Assembly (NCBI GenBank): GCA_963921195.1
Contig: OY992541.1
Location: forward strand, 10,324,951-10,388,950
From: Pegoplata infirma
Lineage: Eukaryota > Arthropoda > Insecta > Diptera > Anthomyiidae
DNA: 64,000 nt
Direction of reading: 5' to 3'
The translations under genes were made by a program, and so were the position numbers. This document shows, piece after piece, positions 47,954 through 60,640 of this stretch. Within the stretch, counting starts at the first letter, position 1, and every line of letters begins with the position of its first letter. The notes under the pieces were generated by a model. The model did no database searches and was not told where the DNA came from. It saw nothing but the letters and a program-made list of their open reading frames with translations.

Positions 47954-49344
47954 TTATATATATATATAAAAATGGATGTGTGTATGTATGTATGTATGTT
48001 CCGTATGGACTCGAAAACGGCTGGACCGATCTTGATGAAATTTTCAGGGAATATTCAGAATAGCCTGGTGAGTAACACTGTCAAGTCGGATTTTTGATTT
48101 TCTGTCTGTGGTTGGAGGGGCGTGACAAAATCAAATTTTTGCATTCTACCACTAATGACATCTATATATAAAAAACGGATGGACCGATTTTGATGAAATT
48201 TAAACCAAAGATAGTACTAACCGAGTACTAACTATATGCCAAATTAGAGCGTGATCGGACAAATGGGCGCAAAATGACATGCTTTTTTGCCTGTTGGTGG
48301 GCAAAATCGAATTTTTACATTGCACCACTAATGACATCTATATGTAAAAAACGGATGGACGGATTTTTTTAAATTTTGATTTAAGGCAACGATAGTACTA
48401 ACCAAGTACTAACTATGTGCCAAATTAGAGCGTGATCGGACAAATGGGCGTAAAATGCCATGCCCCTTTGTATTGAATTGAATGTTCTTTCTGCATGCTC
48501 TGCAATAACGCAAAAACTGTTGATTCGATTTTAATTAAATTTTCTGCACTGATAGTGTTAACCGATTGCGGAACTATAAACCATGTTATACTATGATTGG
48601 AAAAAGGGGCGTAAAGTGCCACTTCCCTATGTACTATACTGGACGTTGTCTGCCTGTCTCGCAATCACGCAAAAACAGCTGAACCGATTCTCTTGACATT
48701 TTCACTACATACAGTGCTAACCAAGTGCATATGTTGGCCAAATATGATCGTTATTGGAAAAAGGGGTCAAAATTGCAACGCCCTTTTACTATACTGACCA
48801 CGATTGAACAAAGAGGCGTAAATTGCCACGCTCCTTTGTTTTATACTGAACGTTATATCTGCATGTTTTGAAATCATGCAAAAACGGATAAGCCGAATCT
48901 GTCACTACTGATAGAACTAACCGAGCGGGAACTGTAGGTCATATGTAGAGCGCGATTCGGCAAAAGGGTATAAAATGTCACTACCGTTTTTCATAAATAA
49001 AAAGTTATTTCCTCCTCTTTTGCAATCACACAAAAACGTCAAAACTGATGTCAATGAAATTTGCAGCACACATAGTACTAATCGGGGATGCAGCATGGAA
49101 CTTTAGACTATCACGATTCTATAAAAATGCTTTAAATGACACGTTCCTTTGTACTATACTTAACGTTGTGTCTGTCTGTTTCTAAATCACGCAAAAACAG
49201 CTGAACCGATTTTGTTGAGATTTCTCTATAGATAGTGCTAACCGAGGACCCGTGCTTTAATTTTGTCCGACACTATATTTAAATTAAGATGCAATATAAA
49301 ACAGTTTTTTCTTAGGGCCAGCAACGCGGACCGGGTATAGCTAG
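47954..49344 (+). mobile_element. Helitron-type element with degenerate 170-180-bp tandem units
   Basis: The 5' side reads TATATATATAAAAATGGATG then GTATGTATGTATG and CCGTATGGACTCGAAAACGG; the 3' end is GACCGGGTATAGCTAG at 49344, followed by T. Helitrons end CTRR and insert next to T. The interior repeats GGACCGATTTTGATGAAATT, AGTACTAACCGAGTACTAAC and TGATCGGACAAATGGGCG about seven times. The canonical 5' TC is not clear, so the left end is approximate. It lies in the presumed 5' intron of PMCA. Confidence 0.7.
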
Positions 49345-49361
49345 TAGTTTTATAATTATTT

Positions 49362-50260
49362 AAATTATTTTTTTATCCACGCCCTTAAAAGAGGGGCGGG
49401 ACAAAAAATGCGACATTTTTTATTCCCCTGGGTCCAAGCGCAGGACTATTAACTCCTACAAACATAAAAATGCCTCATTTGGTTCACAAAAATACAAAAA
49501 AAAACGTCAAAAAAATTAGCATTTTTAAGAGGTTGGTTTAGTTCTTCAAGGGGGAACTTTTTCCCCCTGGTCCGATTTGGCCCATTTCCGAACTTAACCT
49601 GCCTAGGACTATAAGACATATTTATGCCAAACTTGAGGAGGCTAGCTCTTTTATTTTGGACTGCATCGTGTTAACTACAGACGGACGGACGGACAGACGG
49701 ACGGACGGACGGACATCGCTAGAATGTCTTAGAATCGATCACTGATCAATAATATATATACTTTATGGGGTCCCCGACCGATATTTCGATGCGTTACACA
49801 CGGTACCAACAGCTCTTTATGAGCTCGTTTGTACCATCGAGAGATCGCTTTCGGTAAAGGAGTACACTATGGTGGCCTTTCTTGATATTGGGGGGGCTTT
49901 TAATAATGTCATCCCAGAATCGATAATATTGGCATTGTCTGGTCTGGGAGTAAAGCGTGAAATCGTTTTAATGGTGGAAAACCTACTTGCCAATAGACGT
50001 ATAACGTCTGAATTGGGAGCGTCCGTCATATCTCGATTTGTCAATAGGGGCACACCACAAGCAGGTGTTCTTTCGCCGCTTCTTTGGAACCTGGCACTGA
50101 CACAATGCTACTATCTCTAGAAGCACGTGGTTGTCATGTTGTCGCATATGCTGACGATGTCGCGATAGCGGTACAAAAGAGCCTCATTGGCTCATATTTA
50201 GATACGTTACACATGAATTGGCAAAGTTAATGTACCCCCATACTGTAGTTGTGGGGTGTA
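49362..50260 (-). mobile_element. HINE-A repeat holding a LINE fragment
   Basis: Its 3' hairpin part is missing: it begins at TTTATCCACGCCCTTAAAAG next to the Helitron end. It carries GACGGACGGACGGACAGACG near 49680-49710, then GATGCGTTACACACGG, the LINE piece, and GATACGTTACACATGAATTG to the end near GTAGTTGTGGGGTGTAAAT. The near-repeated GATGCGTTACACACGG may be a diverged target duplication. Confidence 0.75.
49803..50205 (+). pseudogene. Reverse transcriptase fragment of a non-LTR retrotransposon, frameshifted
   Basis: The frame from 49803 reads TALYELVCTIERSLS, then MVAFLDIGGAFNNV (RT motif A), then NRGTPQAGVLSPLLWNLAL (motif B region). It then breaks: a one-base shift near 50100 is needed to continue into SLEARGCHVVAYADDVAIAV, which holds the catalytic YADD box. 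Both ends are truncated, so it is inactive. Possibly the same R1/LOA-type group as 15239-15815. Confidence 0.85.
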
Positions 50261-50627
50261 AATAGACCAATAACAAGAATAAAGAATAAGGGGGAAATCC
50301 TTTGCTGGCCTGAAAGAAGGCCTCAAAAAATCTTTGTGAGCATTTATATGTATATGGAATATAAGAGTAAAATGGCATATTATAAAATTATGAAGAATCT
50401 TGCATATGAAATACAATGAAAAAAGTACGTTTTGATAAAAAATTAACAAAAAAGTACGTTTTGTTACACACCAATTTATAAGGAATTCATTTTCTTGATG
50501 AAAAACAAAAATAATTCACGCTATGGAAATTTTTTCTGATAGATTTCGAACCAAATAATATAAAAAGAACAAAAAATCAATTTGTCAAAAAATGCGAAAA
50601 AGTACGTTTTGTTCCGCGACTCCTCAT
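50261..50627. other. No gene seen
   Basis: AT-rich; the phrase AAAAAGTACGTTTTG occurs three times (about 50422, 50450, 50590). The minus frames here are unsupported. Confidence 0.4.
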
Positions 50628-51208
50628 ATATAAGTTTGTCATTCCGTTTGTAACTCATCGAAATATCGGTCTGGGACCCCATAAAGTATATATATTCATG
50701 ATGCCCGATCGATTTTAAGACATTCTAGCTATGTCCGTCTGTCTGTCTGTCTGTGGAAAATGCTGTAGCGGACAAAATATTGCACAGAGATGACTGAAAC
50801 TTAACATATTTATTGGAAGTTTTCCCGAGAAGTTTGGTATTGCATTTGAGCGATATCGGTTCAGCGGTTCAAAAGTTATGAACGAAAATGTAAGCACACC
50901 TCAAAAATTTCAGTACATTCAACATAACCTAAAAATATAAAATGCTTTAATTCGGCTTCTGGTTGACATATGTAAACATAATTGAACACCAAATGGTATT
51001 TAAACAAGTACGAACATATTTTTTACAAAAAAAAATCGCGGATTTTTTTTTTACCAAAAATTTTTTTCGCGGAATTTTTTTTTTTTTTAATTTTTTTTTT
51101 TTTTCAAAAGTAATTTCCTTTTAAATAAAGTTTTCTGCGATAATCTTTTTGAAATTGTGGAGGGTGTCACTACATTCGGCAAGGCCGAATTTAACTTTTT
51201 TACTTGTT
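50628..51208 (+). mobile_element. HINE-B repeat, 5' tip missing
   Basis: It runs from ATATATAAGTTTGTCATTCC through GTCCGTCTGTCTGTCTGTCT and the poly-T tract to hairpin ATTCGGCAAGGCCGAAT and ACTTGTT. It is followed without gap by the right end of a MITE-7. Confidence 0.85.
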
Positions 51209-51248
51209 TCTTATAAAACTCTACTGTCGAGTCTGTATATAGTCTGTG
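51207..51248 (+). mobile_element. MITE-7 right-end remnant
   Basis: TTTCTTATAAAACTCTACTG to TATATAGTCTGTG. The HINE-B/MITE junction is at the same A/T tract as in the other composite copies; the left part of the MITE is gone. Confidence 0.8.
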
Positions 51249-52107
51249 ACTTCAGTATATGCTCTATCGTCAGGACTATATTCTAGCAAATTTTCAGCTT
51301 CCTAAGACATAAGGGGGCTTTAAATAAGCAAAAATGTCAAAAAAATCGAGTTTTCCGCGCCTATTTTTCCTCTTATTTCTCCGCCCACAGTCCAAAAATC
51401 GAAAATCCGGCTACGTTAGGATCAGTCCCTGGTCTTTTACTATATGCATGCATGCTAATTTTAAGCTTTCTAGCTCATCACAGGGCTTCAAAAAATTCTG
51501 GATAGACAAAAAAAAGAGGAACACACAAAATAGGAAATTATACATATAGATAGAAGATAAATAGATACCTACTGTTCCATTATATGGTTGAGTGACTGTA
51601 TATGGAAGAAATTCTTAAACATTGAGCGTTATATACTCAAAAGAGGATCTAGGTCAACAATTTTTTGTTAACATTGAGTGTAATATACTGAGACGGCATA
51701 ATAACTCAAAAAAAGTCTGGTGCGACAATTTTACAACATGTGCTAGTTTGTGCTACTAAAATAACAACTAACTTTTAAATCGGCTAATTTGCGTCATACC
51801 TGTATCGCTCACAAGTAGAATTGGGCATTTATATAAACAATATTGCTAAAATATTTATTAGGGTGTTTGTTGCTGCTCGCCACGGCATTGAATTTTTGAA
51901 GCTGTTTTTCAACGAACCAAATAAGTCTAAAAATTATAAAGCAGTCAGACAGACAAACTACGCACACATATATGTATTTTTATGATTTTTGGTGGTCACT
52001 CAGAAAAGTTTTATAGTTACTTTATGTAAATAGAACGGTGTTAGTTGTTTTTCAATTAGAAATGTAGTTGATTTTAACTACGAGAAAACCAAACAACCAA
52101 ACAGCAG
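51249..52107. other. No gene seen
   Basis: AT-rich with no clear repeats; the 71-codon frame at 51334 has no recognisable product. Confidence 0.4.
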
Positions 52108-52365
52108 CCAATCGCAAAAGAAATACAAAAGCGGAAATGGAGATGGATAGGTCACGCTTTACGTAGACCTCAAAGCGATGTTACAAGGCAATCCCTCGAC
52201 TGGACCCCACAGGGAACCCGAAGAAGAGGCCGTCCATCCCATACATGGCGTCGGCAGCTGGAAAGTGAAGCCATCAGAGCTAATAAATCTTGGAACGAGC
52301 TTAAGCACTTAGCATTAAATAAATCTAATTGGAATACATTTATTGAGGCCCTATGCTCCTTATAG
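52108..52365 (+). pseudogene. RTE-type LINE C-terminal remnant
   Basis: An open frame without ATG encodes KRKWRWIGHALRRPQSDVTR, QSLDWTPQGTRRRGRPSHTW, RRQLESEAIRANKSWNELKH and ends NTFIEALCSL, then TAG at 52363-52365. The patterns WIGH-LRR, W-P-G-R-RGRP--TW and a final EALC are the usual C-terminus of RTE-clade ORF2. RT and endonuclease domains are absent. Confidence 0.82.
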
Positions 52366-52758
52366 GATCAACAGGAACACATATATACGAGAAAAGTCAA
52401 ACAACTTTTTTTGACAGGTGGTTTCAGAAACAGCCAATAAAATGGGTTGCGTGTAGTTAAAGTGTTTAAGGTGCATAAGCTGTTCGTGTTCACGTGAAAA
52501 AAACCTTACAAACTCCATAATTGTGCAATAAAAATAGAGTTTGTTCGAGGTCTGTCTTCACTTTACGTATATGGTCGTATATGATTTATATATGACCATT
52601 ATGGAAAAAATCAGCGGGTACCGCCTCAACATTTTCAAAATAAGGAACACTCTAATAATGACTATATATGCTCACAAATATGTTCATAAATGTCCAGATG
52701 CGTCCATAAATGATCTATATATGGTTATATATCTCCATATATGTAACCATATATCCTC
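52366..52758. other. AT-rich, no gene seen
   Basis: From 52545 to 52755 the words ATATATGGT, CATATATG and their complements repeat; the 75-codon frame at 52541 consists of these and is not supported. Confidence 0.45.
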
Positions 52759-55233
52759 ACCCTGGTAAAAATGATTTTGTATATACCCAAGTAAAAAAGT
52801 TTTTATATAGTTGTATATAATTGTATAAACATCATATATGATTATATAGAATTTGATGCGAAAAATGAGTCGATAAAACCATATAAAATTTGATCAATGT
52901 TTCTTATATTTTGATAAATTTTTTATATAATGTTATGCGAAATTTGGACCCCTATTTTTATATAACAACAGCAAATTTATATAATCAGATATAATTATAT
53001 ACAACTATATCAAATTATATAAAACAATATATAATTTTATAAAGTTAAATAAAATTATATCAAGTTTTATATAAATCATAAAATTTTGTTTTAATTATAT
53101 AAAATTATATATAATTTTATGTAACTTTATGTAGTTTTATACAGTTTTATACAATTTTATATATTTTTATATATTTACATCTGATTATATAATTTTGCTA
53201 TTCCCGAGTAAAAAAGTTCCTATATAGTTGTATATAATTTTATAAACATTATATATGATTAAATAGAATTATATAGAATTTGATGCGAAAAATGAGTCGA
53301 TAAAACTACCCGAGTAAAAAAGTTCCTATATAATTGTATATAATTTCATAAACCCGAGTAAAAAAGATTATATATATTCATATAAAATTATATAAAGCCA
53401 TCATATATAATCATATATAGTTTAATGCGAAAAATGAGTCGATAAAACGATATAAAAACTTATCAAATTTGATCAAATCTGATCAAATTTGATATAATTT
53501 TAATATAATTTTATATAGTTATATGCGAAAATTGGACCCTTTTTTGTATAAAATTGATGCAATTATATATAATTAAATATATTTATATATAAGAAAAAAA
53601 TGTTTTCCCCCAAAACGCAAAAAATTGACAAAAAAAAATTGTTTCCAGGACTTAAAAATGTTCAAAAATATTTTTAGGACTGAAAATTTTCAAAAAAAAA
53701 AACATCTGGACTTAGAAAATTTTTTGTATTTTTTTTTTCAATTTTGCATCAGTCCTAGAATTTTGGGACTTAGAAAATTTTATTTTTTTTTTGGACTTAG
53801 AAAAATTTTCAAAAGTTATATTAAATTATATGTAAAGGACTTAGATTTTTTTTTAAATTTTACTCATATAAGATAACATATAATTTAAAAACAGTTGCAT
53901 AAAGTTTTATATAAAATTTCTTCAAATATTTGTTTTATCAAATTATATAAAAAAGAAGACATAATTTTAAAGTTCATATGTAATTATATAAACGAACTTT
54001 AAATCATATGTTATTATATAAAAGTCAATATTTTCTGTTATATAATTTTATATAAGAAACAAATTAGAAGTGCAAATATATAAAATCACATATGATGCAA
54101 CAAAAAATACATATAGTTTTACAAAATAATATATGTATATATAAAGCTATATATAATTATATATGATCTTTTTTACTCGGGAACATCATATATGATTAAA
54201 TAGAATTATATAGAATTTGATGCGAAAAATGAGTCGATAAAACCATATAAAATTTTATCAATGTTACTTGTGTTTTGATAAATTTTTTATATAATTTTAT
54301 GCGAAATTTGGACCCCTATTTTTATATAACAAAAGCAAATTTATATAATCAGATATAATTATATACAACTATATCAAATTATATAAAACAATATATAATT
54401 TTATAAAGTTATATAAAATTATATCAAGTTTTATATAAATCATAAAATTTTGTTTTAATTATATATAATTATATATAATTTTATGTAACTTTATATAGTT
54501 TTATGCCGTTTTATACAATTTTATATATTTTTATATAATTATATCTAATTATATAATTTTGCTATTATTATATAAAAATAGGGGTCCAAATTTCGCATAA
54601 AATTATATAAAAAATTTATCAAAATATATGAAACATTGATCAAATTTTATATAGTTTTATCGACTCATTTTTCGCATCAAATTCTATATAATTCTATTTA
54701 ATCATATATGATGTTTATGAAATTATATACAATTATATAGGAACTTTTTTACTCGGGTTATTATATAAAAATAGGGGTCCAAATTTCGCATAAAATTATA
54801 TAAAAAATTTATCAAAATATAAGAAACATTGATAAAATTTTATATAGTTTTATCGACTCATTTTTCGCATCAAATTCTATATAATTCTATTTAATCATAT
54901 ATGTATGATGTTTATAAAATTATATACAACTATATAGGAACTTTTTTACTCGGGTATCCATGTATAAATTGATACCAATATATCTAATTTTACATATAAA
55001 TATCTAATTATATGAAATTATATAAAAAATTACTCAGATAAGACCAAATTTCGTATCAAATTTTATAAAATTTTACATGGAGTTACATAAAATTTTATAT
55101 ATCTTGATACGAATTTTGGTCTTATCTGATTGATTTTTTATATAATTAAATATGATATGATCTTAATATGTATAAAAAGATATATTTGTATCAATTTATA
55201 CATGCCTATACACGAAATCATTTTTACTAGGGC
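52759..55233. repeat. Nested AT-rich inverted-repeat complex
   Basis: CCTGGTAAAAATGATTTTGT at 52759 is mirrored by GAAATCATTTTTACTAGGG at 55233, giving an outer unit. Inside, several shorter elements start CCCGAGTAAAAAAGTTCCTA and end in its complement ACTTTTTTACTCGGG. All contain GATGCGAAAAATGAGTCGAT and GCGAAATTTGGACCCCTATT or their complements (about 52790, 53210, 53310, 54180, 54595, 54770). The rest is TATATAATT filler. The 83-codon frame at 53625 is not a gene. Confidence 0.75.
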
Positions 55234-55419
55234 ATATACATGTTCTGGTATATGAACATTAGGATGGAGCACATTTAGCTTTTTTCGAAAACGTCGGGGT
55301 CGGAAAAGTTGCTTTTTATGGTCGATATTAATACACAATAATATTGGACCTATAGGACAATGGCTTTGGTATCTTCTTTGACTTGAAAATCGGAAGGTTT
55401 CAAACAAAGTTAAAAAAAA
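55234..55419. other. Short linker, no gene seen
   Basis: CATATACATGTTCTGGTATA and GGATGGAGCACATTTAGC occur; nothing identified. Confidence 0.4.
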
Positions 55420-56041
55420 AACAAGTAAAAAAGTTAAATTCGGCCGTGCCGAATGTAGTGATACCCTCCACAATTTCAAAAAGATTATTGCAAAAAGCTT
55501 TATTTAAAAGGAAATTACTTTTGAAAAAAAATTTTTTTTGGAAAAAAAAATTTCCGCGAAAAAAAAATTTGGTAAAAAAAATCCGCGGTTGTTTTCTTTT
55601 TTTGTCAAAAAATATGTTCGTACTTGTTTAAGTACCATTTGGTGTTCAATTGTGTTCACATATGACAACCAGAAGCCGAATTAAAGCATTTTGTATTTTT
55701 AGGTTATGTTGAATGTACTGAAATTTTTGAGGTGTGCTTACATTTTCGTTCATAACTTTTGAACCGCTATACCAATATTGCTCATATGCAATACCAAACT
55801 TCTCGGGAGAACTTCCAATAAATATGTTAAGTTTCAATCATCTCTGTACAATATTTTGTCCGCGACAGCATTTTCCACAGACAGACAGACAGACGGACAG
55901 ACGGACATCGCTAGAATGTCTTAGAATCGATCGGGCATCATGAATATATATACTTTATGGGGTCCCAGACCGATATTTCGATGAGTTACAAACGGAATGA
56001 CAAACTTATATACCCTCTATCACTAAGTGGAGGGTATAAAA
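55420..56041 (-). mobile_element. HINE-B repeat, complete
   Basis: It contains ACAAGTAAAAAAGTTAAATT, hairpin ATTCGGCCGTGCCGAAT (loop variant), A-rich tract, GACAGACAGACAGACGGACA and GGAGGGTATA. Its right half is part of a tandem duplication. Confidence 0.87.
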
Positions 56042-56652
56042 ATTAACTTTTTTTCCTAAAATATTAGTTTATACTCGGACATTACTGAAAAAGTGTTTTT
56101 ATCCCTAATAAAACTAATATGCTAATTTTACTAAACAGATCTAATTTGATCCGTAAAATGGTTGTATCAAATAATATCTTATTATATTACTTACTTTCGT
56201 TCATAACTTTTGAACCGCTATACCAATATTGCTCATATGCAATACCAAACTTCTCGGGAGAACTTCCAATAAATATGTTAAGTTTCAATCATCTCTGTGC
56301 AATATTTTGTCCGCGACAGCATTTTCCACAGACAGACAGACAGACGGACAGACGGACAGACGGACATCGCTAGAATGTCTTAGAATCGATCGGGCATCAT
56401 GAATATATATACTTTATGGGGTCCCAGACCGATATTTCGATGAGTTACAAACGGAATGACAAACTTATATACCCTCTATCACTAAGTGGAGGGTATAAAA
56501 ATTAACTTTTTTTCCTAAAATATTAGTTTATACTCGGACATTACTGAAAAAGTGTTTTTATCCCTAATAAAACTAATATGCTAATTTTACTAAACAGATC
56601 TAATTTGATCCGTAAAATGGTTGTATCAAATAATATCTTATTATATTACTTA
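55742..56652. repeat. Tandem duplication, 2 x about 456 bp
   Basis: Unit 55742-56198 (right half of a HINE-B plus about 155 bases of AT-rich flank) is followed by a near-identical unit 56199-56652. The two share rare variants (GAACCGCTATACCAATATTG) and differ almost only by added GACGGACA tetramers, so the duplication is recent. The two frames at 55734 and 56119 are duplicates of the same repeat. Confidence 0.88.
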
Positions 56653-58459
56653 AGATCAAACAAGTAAAAAAGTTAAATTCGGCCTTGCCGAATGTAGTGA
56701 TACCCTCCACAATTTCAAAAAGATTATTGCAAAAAACTTTATTTAAATAACTTTTGAAAAAAAAAAAATTTTTTGAAAAAAAAAATTCCGCGAAAAAAAT
56801 TTGGTAAAAAAAAAAAAAAAAAATCCGCGATTTTTTTCTTTTTTTTGTCAAAAAATATGTTCGTACTTGTTTAAATACCATTTGGTGTTCAATTATGTTC
56901 ACATATGTCAACCAGAAGCCAAATTAAAGCATTTTGTATTTTTAGGTTATGTTGAATGTACTGAAATTTTTGAGGTGTGCTTACATTTTCGTTCATAACT
57001 TTTGAACCGCTGAACCGATATCGCTCAATACCAAACTTCTCGGGAGAACTTCCAATAAATATGTTAAGTTTCAGTCATCTCTGTGCAATATTTTGTCCGT
57101 GATAGCATTTTCCACAGACAGACAGACGGACATCGCTAGAATGTCTTAAAATCGATCGGGCATCATGAATATATCGCTCCTTTACTTGTATAGTATCATA
57201 ACTCAAAAAATGCGTTTTTTGAGTTAAAGATGCAGAATTATTCGTTATATCGTGCTTTATATTGTGTCAAAAATTCGTATTAATTTTTATTACCGTATTA
57301 ATTACTAGCTTACCATCCCGGTACTTCGTTACCGGTTGTATTGAATACCGGATAGTATAAGGATCAGGATTACTCTATCGATTTAAAAAAAAAATCCTCT
57401 ACATAGTTTTTGTTTTATTTACTTGTGGACGTTTAAGTCTTTCATAAAATAATATTTTAATGAATAATTTAAACAATAAAATTTGAATAACTTCGCTGGT
57501 ACGTCATCATGCTCGTTTCGGTGAAAAAATATATTGACAATTTTCGAGCCCTTATATCGGGTTTTAAGATTTTGAGTGAATAATTATTTCAGTAAAAAAA
57601 AAATGGAATAAAAATAAGTTTGAGTGGAAAAACATATAGAGAGAACAAATATGGAGTCAAAAAAGTTAAATACGTAAAATTTAAGTAAAAAGTATCATTC
57701 CATATTGTTCCCAGCTCTATTCCACTTCGTTCCCCGTTCTATTCCATTTCACTTCCAAGTCCATCTCCTTTCCATGTACGTTTCATGTAAGTTTCATTCC
57801 TCTTTATATAATATGCGTTAAAAAAATAAAAAGTTCTATTGCCTTTATATTGTAGATATGAAAAGTACCATTTTACACCACTGTTACCAGGTACCCCTTT
57901 TAACCCTAAAATTTTAAAATATGTCCTTGTCTTGGGTGTTATTTCTGCGGCTTTTAGTTCAATAGTTAGATATCTCAAAATAACCATTTGCCCCCTTTCC
58001 CCGTAAAATTATATTTTCCAAAAACTGTTTTTTTGTGCTAGGTGATCGTTTATTTAAAACATCAAGTTTCTGAACCATTATTTCAAGAAATATAAGAATA
58101 ACCAAATTTGCACTTTTTATCCCCTTTACGATCGGTCGCGACCCTTAGAAACAGAATTTCCAAAAATAACTTTTTAAAGCATTCAAAATTTCAGTGCCTA
58201 GGATAGTCACTTCATGAAATATAAAAAGTACCAAAAAACACTTTTTTACAGCTCTAGAAACAGAATTTTTTGAAAATACTTTAGCAGAATGTTTTTTTCA
58301 CCCAAGTCCCCTACATTCCAAAATTCAAGCTTCAACGGTCATTATTATAGGAACAAAAAAAAAGTACCAAAAGTACACTTTCTTACCCCCGTTAGAAACG
58401 AAATTTCCAAAAAGTACCTCTTTCAGAAGGTTTTTTTCTTCACCGAAAAATCCTACATT

Positions 58460-59645
58460 CCTTTTTATAAAAGGTTCTTTTTAAAAAAGGTACTTTTTAT
58501 AAAAGGTACTTTTTATAAAAGGTACTTTTTATAAAAGGTACTTTTTATAAAAGGTACTTTTTATAAAAGGCACTTTTTATAAAAGGTACTTTTTATAAAA
58601 GGTACTTTGTATAAAAGGTACTTTTTATAAAAGGTACTTTTTATAAAAGGTACTTTGTATAAAAGGTACTTTTTATAAAAGGTACTTTTTATAAAAGGTA
58701 CTTTTTATAAAAGCTACTTTTTATAAAAGGTACTTTTTATAAAAGGTACTTTTTATAAAAGGTACTTTTTTATAAAAGGTACTTTTTATAAAAGGTACTT
58801 TTTATAAAAGCTACTTTTTATGAAAGGTACTTTTTATAAAAGCTACTTTTTATAAAAGGTACTTTTTGTAAAAGGTACTTTTTATAAAAGGTACTTTTTA
58901 TAAAAGGTACTTTTTATAAAAGGTACTTTTTATAAAAGGTACTTTTTATAAAAGGTACTTTTTATAAAAGGTACTTTTTATAAAAGGTACTTTTAATAAA
59001 AGGTACTTTTTATAAAAGGTACTTTTTACTTTTTATAAATGGTACTTTTTATAAAAGGTACTTTTTATAAAAGGTACTTTTTATAAAAGGTACTTTTTAT
59101 AAAAGGTACTTTTTATAAAAGGTACTTTTTACTTTTTATAAATGGTACTTTTTATAAAAGGTACTTTTTATAAAAGGTACTTTTTATAAAAGGTACTTTT
59201 TATAAAAGGTACTTTTTATAAAAGGTACTTTTTATAAAAGGTACTTTTTATAAAAGGTACTTTTTATAAAAGGTACTTTTTTAAAAGGTACTTTTTATAA
59301 AAGGTACTTTTTTTAAAAGGTACTTTTTATAAAAGGTACTTTTTATAAAAGATACTTTTTATAAAAGGTACTTTTTATAAAAGGTACTTTTTATAAAAGG
59401 TACTTTTTATAAAAGGTACTTTTTATAAAAGGTACTTTTTATAAAAGGTACTTTTTATAAAAGGTACTTTTTATAAAAGGTACTTTTTATAAAAGGTACT
59501 TTTTATAAAAGGTACTTTTTATAAAAGGTACTTTTTATAAAAGGTACTTTTTATAAAAGGTACTTTTTATAAAAGGTACTTTTTATATAAGGTACTTTTT
59601 ATAAAAGGTACTTTTTATAAAATGTACTTTTTATAAAATGTACTT
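58460..59645. repeat. 16-bp minisatellite, about 70 copies
   Basis: The unit TTTTTATAAAAGGTAC is repeated almost without change for about 1.15 kb. Rare variants include AGCTAC, TTTTTGTA, an extra TTTTTACT and a lost TA. The unit is nearly self-complementary (GTACTTTTTATAAAAGGTAC). It lies within a Helitron. Confidence 0.95.
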
Positions 59646-60640
59646 TTTTACCCTTTTTACCCCCGTTGAATCAACATTGGCAAAAACCCAGCCTTATTGA
59701 ATCTTTTTTCCGGAAGGTGAACCTACATTACAAATTTCAAGTTTCTAGTACCATTATTTAAGTAAATGTAAAAGGTACCAAAAGTACAGTTTTTTACCCT
59801 TTTTACCCCCTTTGAATCATCATTGGCAAAAATCCAGCCTAACTGGATCTGTATTCCGAGAGGTGAACATACAGTCCAATTTTCAAGTCTCTATGACTAT
59901 TATTTCAGGAGATATAAAAAGTACCAAAAGTACACTTTTTTACCCATTTTATCCCCGTAGAATCAACATTGGCAAAAACCCAGCCTTAGTGATTTTTTTT
60001 TTCCGGGAGGTAAACCTACATTGCAAATTTCAAGTTTCTAATACCATTATTTAAGGAAATAAAAAAGGTACCAAGAGTACACTTTTTTACCCTTTTTACC
60101 CCCTTAGAATCATCATTGGCGAAAATCCAGCCTTAGTGAATCTATATTCCGGGAGGTGAACATACAGTCCAAATTTCAAGTCTCTATGACCATTATTTCA
60201 TGAGATATAAAAAGTACCAAAAGTACAGCTTTTTACCCTTTTTACCCCCTTAGAATCAACACTGGCAAAAATCCGGACTTAGTGTATCTATGTTCCGGGA
60301 GGTGAACATACAGTCCAAATTTCAAGTCTCTGTGACAATTATTTTAGAAAATGTAACAGGTACCAAAAGTACAGTTTTTTACCCTTTTTACCCCCTTAGA
60401 ATCAACATTGGCAAAAGTCCAGCATTACAGGATCTACATTCCGGGAGGTGAACATACAGTCCAAATTTCAAGTCTCTATGACCATTATTTCATGAGATAT
60501 AAAAAGTACCAAAAGTACAGTTTTTTACCCTTTTTACCCCCTTAGAATCAACACTGGCAAAAATCCAGCCTTAGTGGATCTATATTCCGGGAGGTGAACC
60601 TACAGTCCAAATTTCAAGTCTCTAGCTTCAGCGGTTTGGG
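59646..60640. repeat. Seven tandem units of about 145 bp in the Helitron
   Basis: Units start near 59650, 59796, 59942, 60088, 60234, 60380 and 60526, each with ACCCTTTTTACCCCCTTAGA, ATTGGCAAAAATCCAGCCTT, GGGAGGTGAACATACAGTCC and AAAAAGTACCAAAAGTACA. More degraded units of the same kind lie at about 57850-58460, on the other side of the 16-bp array. Confidence 0.88.

Noticed and set aside
49869..50120. A living reverse transcriptase gene
   Set aside because: The frame breaks one base before the YADD region, and both ends of the element are missing.
58460..59645. Centromeric satellite or telomere-like array
   Set aside because: The array lies entirely within Helitron borders and is flanked by Helitron-specific 145-bp units.
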